Assembly (NCBI GenBank): GCA_012976225.1
Contig: JAAVVG010000006.1
Coordinates: forward strand, 310,001-374,000
Length of the DNA: 64,000 bases
Direction of reading: 5' to 3'
Origin: Golubevia sp. BC0850
Lineage: Eukaryota; Basidiomycota; Exobasidiomycetes; Golubeviales; Golubeviaceae
Shown piece by piece: positions 11,249 through 22,100 of the stretch. The notes below the pieces were generated by a model that saw only the letters and a program-made list of their open reading frames with translations, was not told the origin of the DNA and did no database searches. Position 1 is the first letter of the stretch; each line of letters begins with the position of its first letter. Position numbers and translations under genes: made by a program.

Positions 11249-11624
11249 TCACACAATAGATCGAAGGGAGGCTTTCGTGTATAGAAAGGAAAGCGTCTGC
11301 AGTAAAAGTATAATTTCCTCTGCTCTGTCTGTGGTTCCGATCTCCATCAGAACGTTCGGAAGACCGTTCACAACAGGCTTGATCTGGATGAAAAGAGCCT
11401 CAGAAAAATAGTCTGGAGGAGAGGAAGGGGGAAAGAAGTCAGTACGAGTCATGCTCCTCGGTTTCGAGGGAAGGGTTACTCACGTCCTCTCTTTCAAAGC
11501 TCTCCAACCAAGCCTGTCCCCAATGTTCTTCCTAATCCATAACTATCTTGAAAGCTCGAACCACTGTCTCAATATCTCGATCCTTTCCCTTACTTTTCGA
11601 TGAAGGATCAAACGCTTTCCTCAT
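11249..11624 (-). pseudogene. possible degraded small gene
   Basis: From an ATG at 11624 the minus strand reads MRKAFDPSSKSKGKDRD and VVRAFKIVMD, then TAG, then continues in the same frame as EEHWGQAWLESFERED to a GTGAGT donor. Beyond a pyrimidine-rich region, an open segment reads IKPVVNGLPNVLMEIGT and ends SLRSIV-stop at 11249. The codon pattern looks protein-like, yet the first part carries an in-frame stop. I do not recognise the family. It may be a remnant gene, or its first exon may be wrongly placed. Confidence 0.3.
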
Positions 11625-11997
11625 CTGAATACTTTAGGCTACACTCAACTATGTCTTGGGTCGGTGGGTCAAGGCAACTGTTCCCTCTTTGCCTTCATCT
11701 TGTTCACCTCCAAAGTCAACATGCAGACTTAGCATGTGGCAGGTGGTCTTTGTCAATTTCTCTTGTTCGTAGAACGAGAGGCTTGCATCTCTACATCGAT
11801 AGCAAGAAATGGGTTTTGAAGGCCAGCCAGCCCTTTAGCTTCAATCACTTCACGCTTTGTCACCTTTTTTTTCTTCTTGCATCTTTACTACTACTGCTTC
11901 TTCTTCGGATACCCGGTCTATCACCTTCTGAACCAAATTTCATCTTACTTTAATTCCCTTTCAACTTCAGGATCCAAAACGATTCAACTCAAACATC

Positions 11998-12687
11998 ATG
12001 TCACTTATCAAATTAGCCCTTCCTTTATCCATCTTGGCCGCCTCAATCACAGCAATGCCTTTGCCAGATTCTACAGGCTCATCCTTGGAGTCTCAACAGA
12101 TTGTGGCCAGAGAGCCGAAAGATACTGTGAGTGCAAAATCAAATTTGAAAGGACCAGAGTCTGCTCTCTCCCAGGGCTAGCAGATGTCATTTCTTTTGCT
12201 TATCTTTAGCAGAGACTGCTAATGTCTCGTGACGTGGACGACGATCTTCTTCCTTCTTTGTTCGAGAAGAGAGAGGATAAGGCGAGTCTGATCTATGGGA
12301 CGACCGGCTGACATTGAAAGAAGGCCAGACTTGAAATTCGTCATCTAACTTCTCTCGACTCTTACCCCTCTTTTTCTCAGTCATCTCAACTCGAGCGTCG
12401 AATCATCGTTGACGGGAAGTACTACCCAGACGGATACTCAATCAACGGAAATCCATTCGGAACTCCCGCCTATGAACCTCCTCCAACTTATTCTCCTCGG
12501 CGCACTTCAACTCCTCCGAAGCCCGCAACTCCATCTCGAGGAGGTTTGATGGCTAGCGTAGGCAAAAAAGTTATAGATCGGGTGTTAAAGTTACCTAAAA
12601 GTGAGTCTCGAGAAGAACTGAGATCTTGAGAAGCCCCGCCGACATTTAATGCTTCACTCTCTGCACCCCTGATTTCTAGCTAACTGA
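11998..12687 (+). CDS. small secreted protein, about 118 aa, proline-rich
   Basis: Exon 1 (11998-12126) opens with a signal peptide, MSLIKLALPLSILAASITA, followed by MPLPDSTGSSLESQQ. A GTGAGT donor joins in phase 0 to exon 2 (12381-12600): SSQLERRIIVDGKYYPDGYS, then a Pro/Thr/Tyr-rich stretch (AYEPPPTYSPRR, TPPKPATPSRGG) and a basic helix ending VIDRVLKLPK. A third short exon after a GATTTCTAG acceptor (12680-12687) would finish the protein as T-N-stop. Reading through instead ends 10 codons later at ELRS. No cysteines are seen in the mature part. The product probably goes to the cell surface or outside; function unknown. Confidence 0.65.
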
Positions 12688-12994
12688 GAGAGACGAGAGG
12701 TGAACGCTTTCTTGGCATCTCTACCGAATTACTTGACCTAATTTTAAGGATCATTGAGCCTAGAGAAGAATAGAAGCACATGAATCTGCATCATCATCAG
12801 GCATCCATCTTCTTCACCTGGTCTTTCATCTCTTCCTTTCGACTTATATTGGAAGCCTTTGCATCAGTGACTTGACCTGAAATTTAAAAATAATATTAAA
12901 AATGAGACTAAAATTCGTTTTTGTTCAGTCGGTGCCAATTCGATCCCTGTAATTGAGAGTCGATACTTCTCCTTCCACTGAAAAGTCGGATTCA
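12688..12994. other. intergenic, nothing recognised
   Basis: About 300 bp of AT-rich sequence between the secreted-protein gene and the coatomer fragment. I see no gene, repeat or clear regulatory motif. Confidence 0.4.
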
Positions 12995-13467
12995 AATGAG
13001 TTTGGTAGGGCCCCAATTTTTAGTTCTCTGACAGAGCTTTTCGACAACCTTGTATGAGTTCTTTGCTTTAGATCAGCTTCACCTAAACTGTTCTAGACTT
13101 CATCCTTGTTGACAGCTTCAGCAGTCTCCAAAGCGATGTCTAAGTTTCCGCATTCGATTGCCATAGTAGATTTGTCTGGAATGAAATGCAGAGCGATTTC
13201 TGGACAAGCTTTGCGTTGAAAATAAGCGATAATGGCCTGTCCGACCAAATTTGAAGTTCCAATGATCTTGAGAACTTCAACGTATTCTGAAGACATAGAG
13301 CTAGCTTGAACTTGTGGATCGATGGGGATTGAACGTGGCTTTGAAGACCTATCTAAAGCATTGGATATCTTATCTTTAACCATACTTAGATAGATTGGTT
13401 GTTCTAAAGTCTTGATGATTCCAGAATCTCCTTGAGGTAGATAGAGCGTCAGGTGTGGTGCTGACAA
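12995..13467 (-). pseudogene. decayed fragment of the alpha-COP (COPI coatomer alpha) gene
   Basis: The open part (13467-13093) reads GDSGIIKTLEQPIYL, NLVGQAIIAYFQRKACPEIA, LHFIPDKSTMAIECGNLDIA and LETAEA. This matches the segment of alpha-COP just after its WD40 propellers (family consensus GDxGIIRTLDxPIYL, [37 protein letters not shown]). The frame stops at TAG, where the family has the Trp of CW-KLGE; the same frame then reads NSLGEADL. A shifted frame continues with SYKVVEKLCQRTKNW, equal to the family's IVEMCYQRTKNF. Propellers and C-terminus are absent. The intact gene must lie elsewhere, since coatomer is essential. This is a partial duplicate losing its frame. Confidence 0.8.
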
Positions 13468-13540
13468 ATCAAGACTATGCTAGCTACTCTCCTCTGATCT
13501 CATCCTCTCACCCTCAACACTTCTACTTCTACGTGCAGGA

Positions 13541-16405
13541 ATGATTAATTCGAGAATAATATCTCCAGCTTGTAGACGAAGTGGGATACTCTCTTCAAGT
13601 GGCAGTGGCAGCTCGAACCTCAGAAGATTGTCTAATCATCCAAGTGTCAGGATTGTCAATCAGCCTTCAAGTTCTCAGCCAACCGTCTCAGCTTCAGGCA
13701 GAAGCTTATCAACTTCAATTTCAAAACCAAGCTATTCATCATCATCTCAGCAGCAACGATTCTACTCTCCAAGTCTCAATTTTTCCTCTTCTTCCAGCTC
13801 TACATCTCCACTTCCAATCTCTCTCTCCCTAGCTCTAGTACTCTCTTCAGCCTCTTTCATCTATTTTCAATATTTAAATCCAATTCATAATGATTCGCCA
13901 GTAGATTTAGACCGACCTCAACATGCTCAACCTGGTCAGGATAGCTTTGGAGATGTGAATCCTACTCTTCTTAAGGGTGGTGGGAACATGGGTAAAGAAG
14001 CTATCCTGACTCAGCAGGAGATCATGAGAGAAAGGACTAGATTGCTGGGGGTTTGTGGTTGGGGTAGTAACAGGTGAGCATGAGGTGTAAATTGAGAAAT
14101 ACGCAAGGTTGGAGCTGGGGGAGATGAGGTAAGAGTGTTACTCTCATCATCTTGCTATCCAAGCTCTCTCTTCTTGAACTTTCTACTCTTTGATAGATGG
14201 ATAGTTTTGAGCCCATTCAGCCCATCTCACTCTCCTTTCCTCTCATAGATACAACGTAGTAGCTCCAGATCAGCCATCTTCCAACGTTATCAAATCACCT
14301 CGATGGATCCCTTATTTCACAGGAGTAGCTCTTCGAGATTTGATCCTAGAAGAGAAACACGGAGTAGCCGTAGATGCAAATGGAGATATCCTTCAATGGG
14401 GTTTAGGTTTCTTCGATCCTTCTTGTAGAGGTGAAAAACTGAACGTTACAGAAGCTGATATGGATCCAGAAGCCATGGCAGCTTCATCTTTACCGTTTTC
14501 CGAGAAACCTTCAGCAACTAAAGCTATCAAAAGATCAGACAGACAACCGATTTCAAACAAAGAAGTTCTTCCATTCGCAGATCCAAAACTTTCTCTTCAA
14601 GCATTAGCTCCAGTGAAAACTCTGGTTGGAAAGAACATTATCAAGATTCACGCTACTGATACAAAGGTTTACGCTTTAGGTAAAAATGGTGATGTTTACG
14701 TTTTCTCTGCTCTTCAAACTTTACAGCCAAAGATTAAAGCTGGAGATTGGTCTAAGAATCCTTTGACTCTTTTTGGTCTATTCAATTCTAAACAGATAGA
14801 TCATGAGAAGATAGCTTCTATGTTAGCTCTCAATGAAAAGGGTGAGAACAGGAAAAGCCTACCAAGAGGTGAAAAGATCAAAGATATTGTTGGTGGAACG
14901 AATCATTTATTAGCTCTTACAAGCAAAGGTAGGGTGTTAAGTCTTCCAGCTGACGAGAGAGGTAATGTCTTTGGTCAATTAGGATCTAGAAGAGCTTTAC
15001 TCAATGCACCAGGAACCAGCTCAAAGGGAGAAATCGTGGACTTTGACTTGGAACCTAGGATGTTGGCCTCTTTGGACGAAGTGAAGGCATCTCCGGATCC
15101 CTCTACTATGCTTCCTTCTTGGGCTCTTCCTCCTCCAAACGTTTTAGCAAATCTCGCAGCTCAAGCTGAAGCTGCTACTCTGGCGAACAAATCATCCTTT
15201 TCAAGAGCAACCTCCTCGAATCAACCTGTCAAGACTTCTTCTCCTCTCAATCAATTCATCACCGAAAATCCAGAAAGCATCAGGTTCTGCACCACTTTCA
15301 GAGAGATCCCTTCTCTCAGAGGAGTCGAATTGGTTCAGATAGCTTCTGGCAGAGAACATTCTGCAGCTTTGACCTCTTCTGGCAGAGTAGTTGGTGAGTG
15401 CTAATGTGCGCGTCGATTCAAGATACTTCCCCTCGTCAATCAAGCTAAATCATCTATCCTTTCATCCTTCACTATCCAGCTTTCGGTCGTAACACGCACG
15501 GACAAATCGGACTAGGATCTCAAATCGCTCTAGAATGCATTCCAACTCCAAGTGAAGTCAACCTAACTCGAGCATTTCCACCTTCAAGTTCCGACATCAA
15601 GTGCACCTCAATCTTCCTAGGAGCCGACAATTCCTACTTCGTGACCTCACGTAGAGAAGGTCCCTTGAAATTCGATTCATCAGAGTTCTCGTCAAAATCT
15701 CAAGCCGCCCTAACATTAGCTTCTGGATCAAAGATTGATGTCTTGGCTTGTGGTAAAGGCCAATGGGGAGGTCTAGGAAACGCAATGTGGTCTCAGGTAA
15801 ATGGCAATCCAACAAAAGTCAAGACTGTTTCTGGTTTAATGGAATTCTCCGAAAGTTCTTCAGAATCTCATCCAGTTCCAATTTATGATATCTCTATTGG
15901 AAGACCTGGAAACGTAGCTTTAATTTTGGATACAGTTGAAACCAAAGGCCATACTGCTTTTGGTAGAGATGTTATGGTCTTTGGGTTTAATGCCGCTTTT
16001 AATCTAGGAAATGGGAAGAGATCCAATTTAGCCGTTCCTCAACATCTGCCTCCTCTTCCTAGACAGATTGAAATTACTGTTGAAAGTCAATTGAAAGTTC
16101 TTTCTACTCCAGCTTTGAGACCTAGTCATGAAGTTGTGGAAGTTCAATTGCCTCAAGCTCAAGATAAGAAGACTAAACAACTTAGAGAAGCGGACATTAA
16201 TAGTGGAGTTTTAACTCATATGCCTCATAAGAGACTCCAATTAGCTTCTGTCACTGAATCTAGTACTCTGGCTCCAAAGGTGTATTCTAATGAGAAGCTG
16301 AATTCGGAGGGAAGTGAGGGAAAGAATAAGAAGAAAGTTAAGGTCGAGGAAAGGATTTTATCTGGTGCTTCTAGTATGGCGGTTTGGTTTAGGATTCAAA
16401 ATTGA
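13541..16405 (+). CDS. FMP25: RCC1-repeat mitochondrial protein, Fmp25-like
   Basis: Yeast Fmp25 is an inner-membrane protein needed to assemble respiratory complex III; this looks like its homologue. Three exons (13541-14073, 14249-15393, 15480-16405) total 2604 nt, 867 aa, in phase. The N-terminus is Arg/Ser-rich with almost no acid, as in a mitochondrial presequence, followed by a membrane segment near residues 88-108 (ISLSLALVLSSASFIYF). RCC1 signatures then recur: LLGVCGWGSNRYNVVAP, GVAVDANGDILQWGLGF, IVGGTNHLLALTSKGRVLSL, IASGREHSAALTSSGRVVAF joined to GRNTHGQIGLGS, and VLACGKGQWGGLGNAMW. The end reads ASSMAVWFRIQN. The propeller would face the matrix or the intermembrane space. Identification rests on domain order and topology, not on alignment. 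Confidence 0.8.
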
Positions 16406-17052
16406 AGAGATTGAGTAATTCACGTCTTTGTGTTGCAATCTTTTTTACTCTGCTTTCTCGCTGTTAGATAATGCGATGCTATTCATTTCTTCGTGGTCAT
16501 CGGTCATCGCTGACGTCCCAGTTTGAAGCGTTGTTGAAGTGAAGTCTTTCCCTTCACCTTGAGCAAAGTCCAAAGATGAATGGTTGATCTGAGACGGGAT
16601 CTACATCCATTTCGACGAGCCGGATCATCTTCGAGTTTTATTTGCGGTTCCACGACCTCCGCGAGAACCGCCCTGCAGTAGATGTGTCTTCAGAAAGTCT
16701 TGTTCGCATACTCGAAGGGAGACAATTTCGGCTTTAGAGATATCCTCGAGGATTCTTTAAAGGTCGACCAAAACTCTTGAAGTCTCGAGCAAGGTTCTAG
16801 CGTTCAAGTCGGGGAAGCATCTTGCGAGGGTGAGTACAATAGTTACTTGGTAGAGACTGGATCTCCTTTGGCTTGACCGACCAGGAGGATGTAAATCCTG
16901 TCCTCATTCATCTATCCGTTTTCCAAGGGATTGACATCCGCTACAGTGTTATAAAAGAGGAGCAGGGAAAGAAGGAGTTCTACGTGTCATCATCAACAAC
17001 TCTCCTCCCTTCAATTTCCGACTCTTTTCCTTGAAACTCGCAAAAGGACAAG
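16406..17052. other. intergenic with promoter of the Cys-rich gene
   Basis: About 650 bp between convergent-free neighbours. Apart from the TATA box at 16950 I see no gene or repeat. Confidence 0.4.
16950..16957 (+). promoter_or_regulatory. TATA box (TATAAAAG)
   Basis: A canonical TATAAAAG about 95 bp upstream of the ATG of the cysteine-rich secreted protein gene. TATA boxes this clear are uncommon in fungal housekeeping promoters and suggest regulated, possibly inducible, expression. Confidence 0.6.
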
Positions 17053-17563
17053 ATGAACTTCAACTTTTTGACAATACTTCTCACCACCTGGGCTGTCACT
17101 AGTGTTTCAGCCCAGTGTTTCGTTAGCAACGACTCCCCTTGCACCCCGTGAGTCGAGCGAAGAGAATAGCAGTCCAAAAAATTTTCTGATCAACAGTTGA
17201 TCTGATGGGTAGTTAAAACTGATCTAAGACTGATGTCTGTATGTCTGGCCCGGTTTTGATCTCACTTTTACTTTCCTACCCTTCGCAGCGATAACTGGTG
17301 AGTGTATCAATGTTTCAAAGCGAGTCAAGAGCTGAACCGATAAGAGCTGATAGGCTAATGCAATTTCACTCTGCTACTCTTATCTGTCACAGTGCTCAAG
17401 CTGGAAGATGTCCTGCAGATAAAACCTGTGACCGAGTGCACGATGTCGACATGTGGACTCAGTCACCAAGACACAAGATCACTGACCTCTTTCTTTCTCT
17501 TCACCCATTCGTAAAGATCGTTCAAATAACTGCGATTACGAAACTTGTGGTTGTAGTACCTAA
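17053..17563 (+). CDS. small cysteine-rich secreted protein
   Basis: Exon 1 (17053-17147) encodes a signal peptide, MNFNFLTILLTTWAVTSVSA, then QCFVSNDSPCTP. A 9-nt microexon (17289-17297) and exon 3 from 17393 continue as DNWCAQAGRCPADKT; phases agree. The last exon, best placed at 17517-17563, reads RSNNCDYETCGCST-stop. The donor that fits it (T|GTGACC at 17428) is not consensus; an alternative keeps CDRVHDVDM and reads on to a stop near 17723. About 55 residues with six or seven cysteines after cleavage suggest a disulphide-rich secreted peptide (effector-like, toxin-like or wall-binding). The family is not recognised. The 3' exon structure is the uncertain part. Confidence 0.55.
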
Positions 17564-18032
17564 GCCTTCTGGGAAACATTCAAATACTCCGTTGCGGGCA
17601 AAGTCAAACTGCCTCGAGAGTTCCACATCATTGCCCCTTGCCTTCTTTCTACCAAGCCTCTTTGTCAGTTTTTCAACCCTTGATTCTCAACTTTTCTTAT
17701 CGTGTCCAGTCTTCTGCGACTGATTGAGCTGTCGGTCGAGACTTGAAGATGAAACCCCTCTTCTTCGACGCGTTCAAAGCTCCAAGAAAAGAGAGACCCC
17801 TACATCCTGCTTATTTTCATCTCAAATTCCTCCTTCTATGAATAAATATTCTTCCTGAACAGGAAAAGAACGCGATGGATGTCTCCCACCAGATGGTTCA
17901 AAATCTGAAAGTGTCGACATTGGAAATGTCAGATCGAGCCGTCTTTACACGCAGGCGCCTTTGATCGAGCAGATTTATTGAACACAAGAAAAATCAGAAA
18001 AGAGTGTAGATTCCGGCAAATCAGTCCAGTGA
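17564..18032. other. intergenic, nothing recognised
   Basis: About 470 bp between two convergent small genes. I see no further coding segment or repeat. Confidence 0.4.
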
Positions 18033-18700
18033 TTACCCCAAAAGATCGAAATCGTCGAGGTTGCGAGCTGCATTCTGTGATTGAGGGAAGCACGAAGAAA
18101 AGCTTTGAGACTCATGAGGGTTGGAAGATGGCAAGCCAACTTGTTTATCACTTACCAAGAGAAGCTCATCTTCTGCTTCTTTCTTTTGGGTTGCGAGTCT
18201 GTAGGCGAGATAAGCCGATCCTGCAGCCCCAATGGCTGCAAGAGTACCTCCAACGAGGACGGAACCGAGAGTTCCCCTTCGGTCCAGGGCGGAATAAGAC
18301 TGAGATTCGCCCAATCCATGGTTTTGGAGAACCTCAACCGCTGCGATGAGGTTAGCTGTTGGTAGGAAAGGGAAGTGGGGCAACGATCTCAGATGGAGCT
18401 TTCCTCGTCGTATTCGCTTTCCATCGGAGAACGTCTACTCACAACCGTCCAGATCACGAGTTTTGAAGTGCTTGAAGAGAGTGAAATGGAGGGAAAGGGA
18501 GGGAAAGGGAAGTCAACAAGAAGCAGATCCTGGGTAACGCTCCAAATCTCAAATCTGGCCTTCCGTCTTGCTTAGGAAGTGTCAGTCAAGAAACATCCTA
18601 AAATATTTTAACTTACATCGGCTTCGTTGACAGGGGCAGCAGAGACCATCAAGGTGGACGAGATGAAGCCGAGAGCAACAACGATTTGGGAAACCTTCAT
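18033..18700 (-). CDS. small signal-peptide protein with one membrane helix, 117 aa
   Basis: Four exons (18700-18617, 18470-18443, 18355-18156, 18074-18033) total 354 nt with all phases agreeing. A signal peptide, MKVSQIVVALGFISSTLMVSA, is followed by APVNEADHFKTRDLDG and an amphipathic stretch (NLIAAVEVLQNHGLGESQ). A Gly/Ala-rich membrane helix (SVLVGGTLAAIGAAGSAYLA) leads to a charged tail, TQKKEAEDELLLNAARNLDD, ending FDLLG. The topology is that of a type I surface or secretory-pathway membrane protein. No domain is recognised. A TATA box lies 165 bp upstream of the ATG. Confidence 0.75.
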
Positions 18701-18864
18701 CTTTTGTGACAGCTTTACTTAAACGGCTTTGAGAAAGAAGGTGGTTTTGATGAAACAAAAAGATAGAGTCGGAAGAAAGTAGACCAGCTACGAAGCAAGA
18801 AGAAGGAGAAAGTGAGCAGAGAAACCGGGGGAAGGAGTCAACTCTCTGATCACACTCTCTCCCT

Positions 18865-18872
18865 CTTTTATA
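18865..18872 (-). promoter_or_regulatory. TATA box (TATAAAAG on the minus strand)
   Basis: The minus strand reads CTATAAAAGAGG about 165 bp upstream of the ATG at 18700 of the small membrane protein. It resembles the box in front of the Cys-rich gene at 17053. Confidence 0.55.
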
Positions 18873-19145
18873 GCCGTAGTCGAATACCCCATATCCCATA
18901 TCAGACTTGCTTACTTCTTGCTATCAAACTCAACGTTTCCTCTTCCTTCTTCGGACCTCTCCTTCTTCGGATCTTTCAATCCCGTTTCTATGTGGGTCTG
19001 ACACTCTACGAAACCAACAAAAGGTTTGCCGGCCGAAGTCGCCCCGTTCCCTCAATCCTCTTAGGGAGAGAATTGAATGATGAAATATATTCTATTAAAT
19101 TGCGTAGATATACAAAACGAAGCATCCAACCCAGATGATCATCTT

Positions 19146-22100
19146 CTAAACCAATTTCCTAGCAGTCAACAGCTGAGTGATTTCCCTCCTAGGTTTCAAC
19201 CAAGTCAAGAAAGTTGGGAATTTGGTATCATTCTCATTTCCAGTAGATTGTTGAGGAATTCCAGCTCCTAAATTCGCACTGCTGAGAGAAAGAGAAGTAG
19301 AGACTCCAGATCTTCCATCGTCGTCATCTTCGGTTTCTTCACTCTCCAACGAAGCGGCTGATTTTTCTAGAAGATAATTGGCAAAGGCGATGAGATATCC
19401 ATAACGTTGAAGATAGTTTGTGAAGACTGTTGAGAGATGACGAGCTTTGTTTGATCCTGGATCGGCGTTGGAAGCTCGTAATTTTGAATCGTAGATCGCT
19501 CCTGTGTAAGAAGAAGAGAGAGAAGAGATGAGTTTCGAACGCTGACTTCCTCGTCGGAGTGCTTCTTGATAGAGAGTACTCACTTCTTAGATTCTGAACC
19601 GCTTCCATTCGATCGATAGCCTTTAAAGCAAAGAAAACAACCAGGGTCAGCAAAACCTTTCACTCTTTGAAAGATCAGTTACCAAACTCACCTTGTCTGT
19701 CAACTTCTTTGCCAACTTTCCTTGACTAAGAACTCCTACTAGTTGAAGAATACTTCTATACTCTCCTTGCAGCCAAAGGTCATCTTCCCTGTTGTCCAGA
19801 CCATCTTTCGCATTGTCGAATCCTTCTCCGTTAAAGTCCAACAGGCCAGATTCGTCATCTGACATTCTGCTTACGAAAGAAGCTGACATTTCAGAGTTGA
19901 AGAGTTCCTCCGAAAAGTGTCGAACTGTTGATACTAGAGAGGCGATGACCATCCCAGTGGTAGTCCTTCCACGACCCATCTGTGAAAATGGAGAGGCAAA
20001 ATAAAAATCAGTCAGACCGAGTGAATGCCAGATGATTTTTCGAGTAACACTTACCTGACAGTTGAAGACGACAGTACTGTTGGTGCGAACGGCTAGAGAA
20101 ACTCGTTCTTCAAGTTGAGAGAAGACAGCAGGAACTGGTGCTTGCTCATCGGTGACAGCAACTCTAGCGTAATCGACTTTATATCCTTCCCGAACGATCA
20201 TTTCGTAGACCTAGATAGCGAAAAACGAGTAAAACAACATCGAACAAGAGAATCACAGCAAAATAATTCAGTGAAAAGGCTGGGGAAAGTTCACCATTGC
20301 AAGTTCTAATCTACTCACCTCTCTCGGAGTCAAAACATCTCCCTCCTGAACAGTTTCCCAAACCGGAATAATATCGAAGCTACCAGGTTTAACTTCTACT
20401 TCATCATGAAGCAAAACTCTACCATTTCGACTCTTAGCCTCAGCCAAAACGTCAGCTTTCAAAGCGACTTCCATTCTCTCAACCACATCGGTTGTGACTC
20501 CAGTAGCTTCAACATTCGTGAGAGGTTGATCTGCGAGCCTTAGAACATGAGGTCTACCATTGACGTAAAGAACAGGTTCCTCTCTCAAAGAAGTCCAAAC
20601 TACCTTTAGATTTCCATTGGGAATAGATCCAATCCTCTCTAAACCTTTGCGTAAACCGTCGACAGTTGGCATTCCTGAACCCCAAGTCTCTCTACCTGAT
20701 GAAGAAACTGGTGTACGCGGAGTGATTGAACTTGTAGAGTTGGCTCCCAGAAGAAGTGAAACACCGCGGAGATTTGGAATTCCTGGAATCTTGTCTGGTA
20801 AAGACATCTTGACGATTCCACTGAAGAAATCAGATTTCAACATCGTGTAGGCACTTAAGACTTGAGAAAAAAAAGGGGGGGTTGAACAGAGGTCAGCTAA
20901 ACACATCAACAAAAAATATCTCAGCTTCCGAGTCTCGAATACTCACTGCTTCCTTTCCTGTTCTGAACCACCTCTTGAACTTCATCATCCAAAGCCATTC
21001 CATCAGCTGGATCAACTTTTTGCAAAGGTCTCAAAGTAGCTTCCTCAATCTTTTCAAACTCTTTACTAATAGTTTCAAACACCGGTTGTTTCTTGACGAA
21101 AGTTTCAAAACTAGGTTGACTTTCTAAAGTATCTGGAGGAGTGTTTGCCAAATAAGCCTGAAAGACTAACAATTCGAAATATCTCCTCAAATTATGAATC
21201 CCCGATTGAATCTTCTTTCTTCTATTGTAATCATCATTGATTTCCTCTGCCGCTAATCTCGCCTCTTCAATCGAATCTCTCAGATTGAAAATCGAAGAGC
21301 ATTGATCGATTGAGGTGTCGACAACTCTTTTGACTTCCAAACCTTTTGGAATGACTCTCAAAAGAGAATTGATAACATGATAAGAAAGAGTTTCTCCTCT
21401 AGTAGTGGATCTTGATTTTGATCTTGAATTTGACCGAGATCGAAATTCACTTGTCGTTTGTACATTCGAATTCAAATTGGATCCTTCACTTTCAGAATGA
21501 GACAAATCTTTTCTATTACTCACTGGAGAAGTCAGATCTTCAGGCATGTGAATTCTCAAATCCCTACCCCTACCATGACTCTTTAACCACCTTTCAATCA
21601 ACAAGACGATAATAGATGTCAAAGTACTTCTACCTCTACCTAGTTGACAATTCAAAATAATCGGACTTCTTTCAATATCAGCTTTCAAGACAGTTTGAAG
21701 TAATTCTGAAATGTCTGAGAAATCAGGTGGTTTTTCAGCAGTGATTGGAATTCTACGATAAATCAGCTCGATACTTGGTAAGGAAGAAGTCTCCTTAGAT
21801 TTACTTTCTTCCAAAATTTCTTTCTCTAAACCTTTACCAGCAAATCTCATCACTTCAGCAATGGTTTCCACATCCTTTTCTTCAACTTCTTCCCAAACTG
21901 GAACTACATCTCCATCGTTATTTTCGTTATGTAGTAGTAACCTCCCTTCACCATTTTCTAGTTCATTTAAGACGTCATTCTTTAACCTTTCTTCTAGTAG
22001 CTCTAACCTTTCACACGAAATTCCAGAAAATTCCTTCAAGTTCCTTAAAGACATGTTCCTCTGTCTGAGACAGTAAGGCTTTCCATTCAGATAGACGATA

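Noticed and set aside
11877-12209. A 110-codon frame overlapping the small secreted protein at 11998.
   Set aside because: The alternative frame lacks a signal peptide, while the chosen frame has a clean signal peptide and a spliced second exon.
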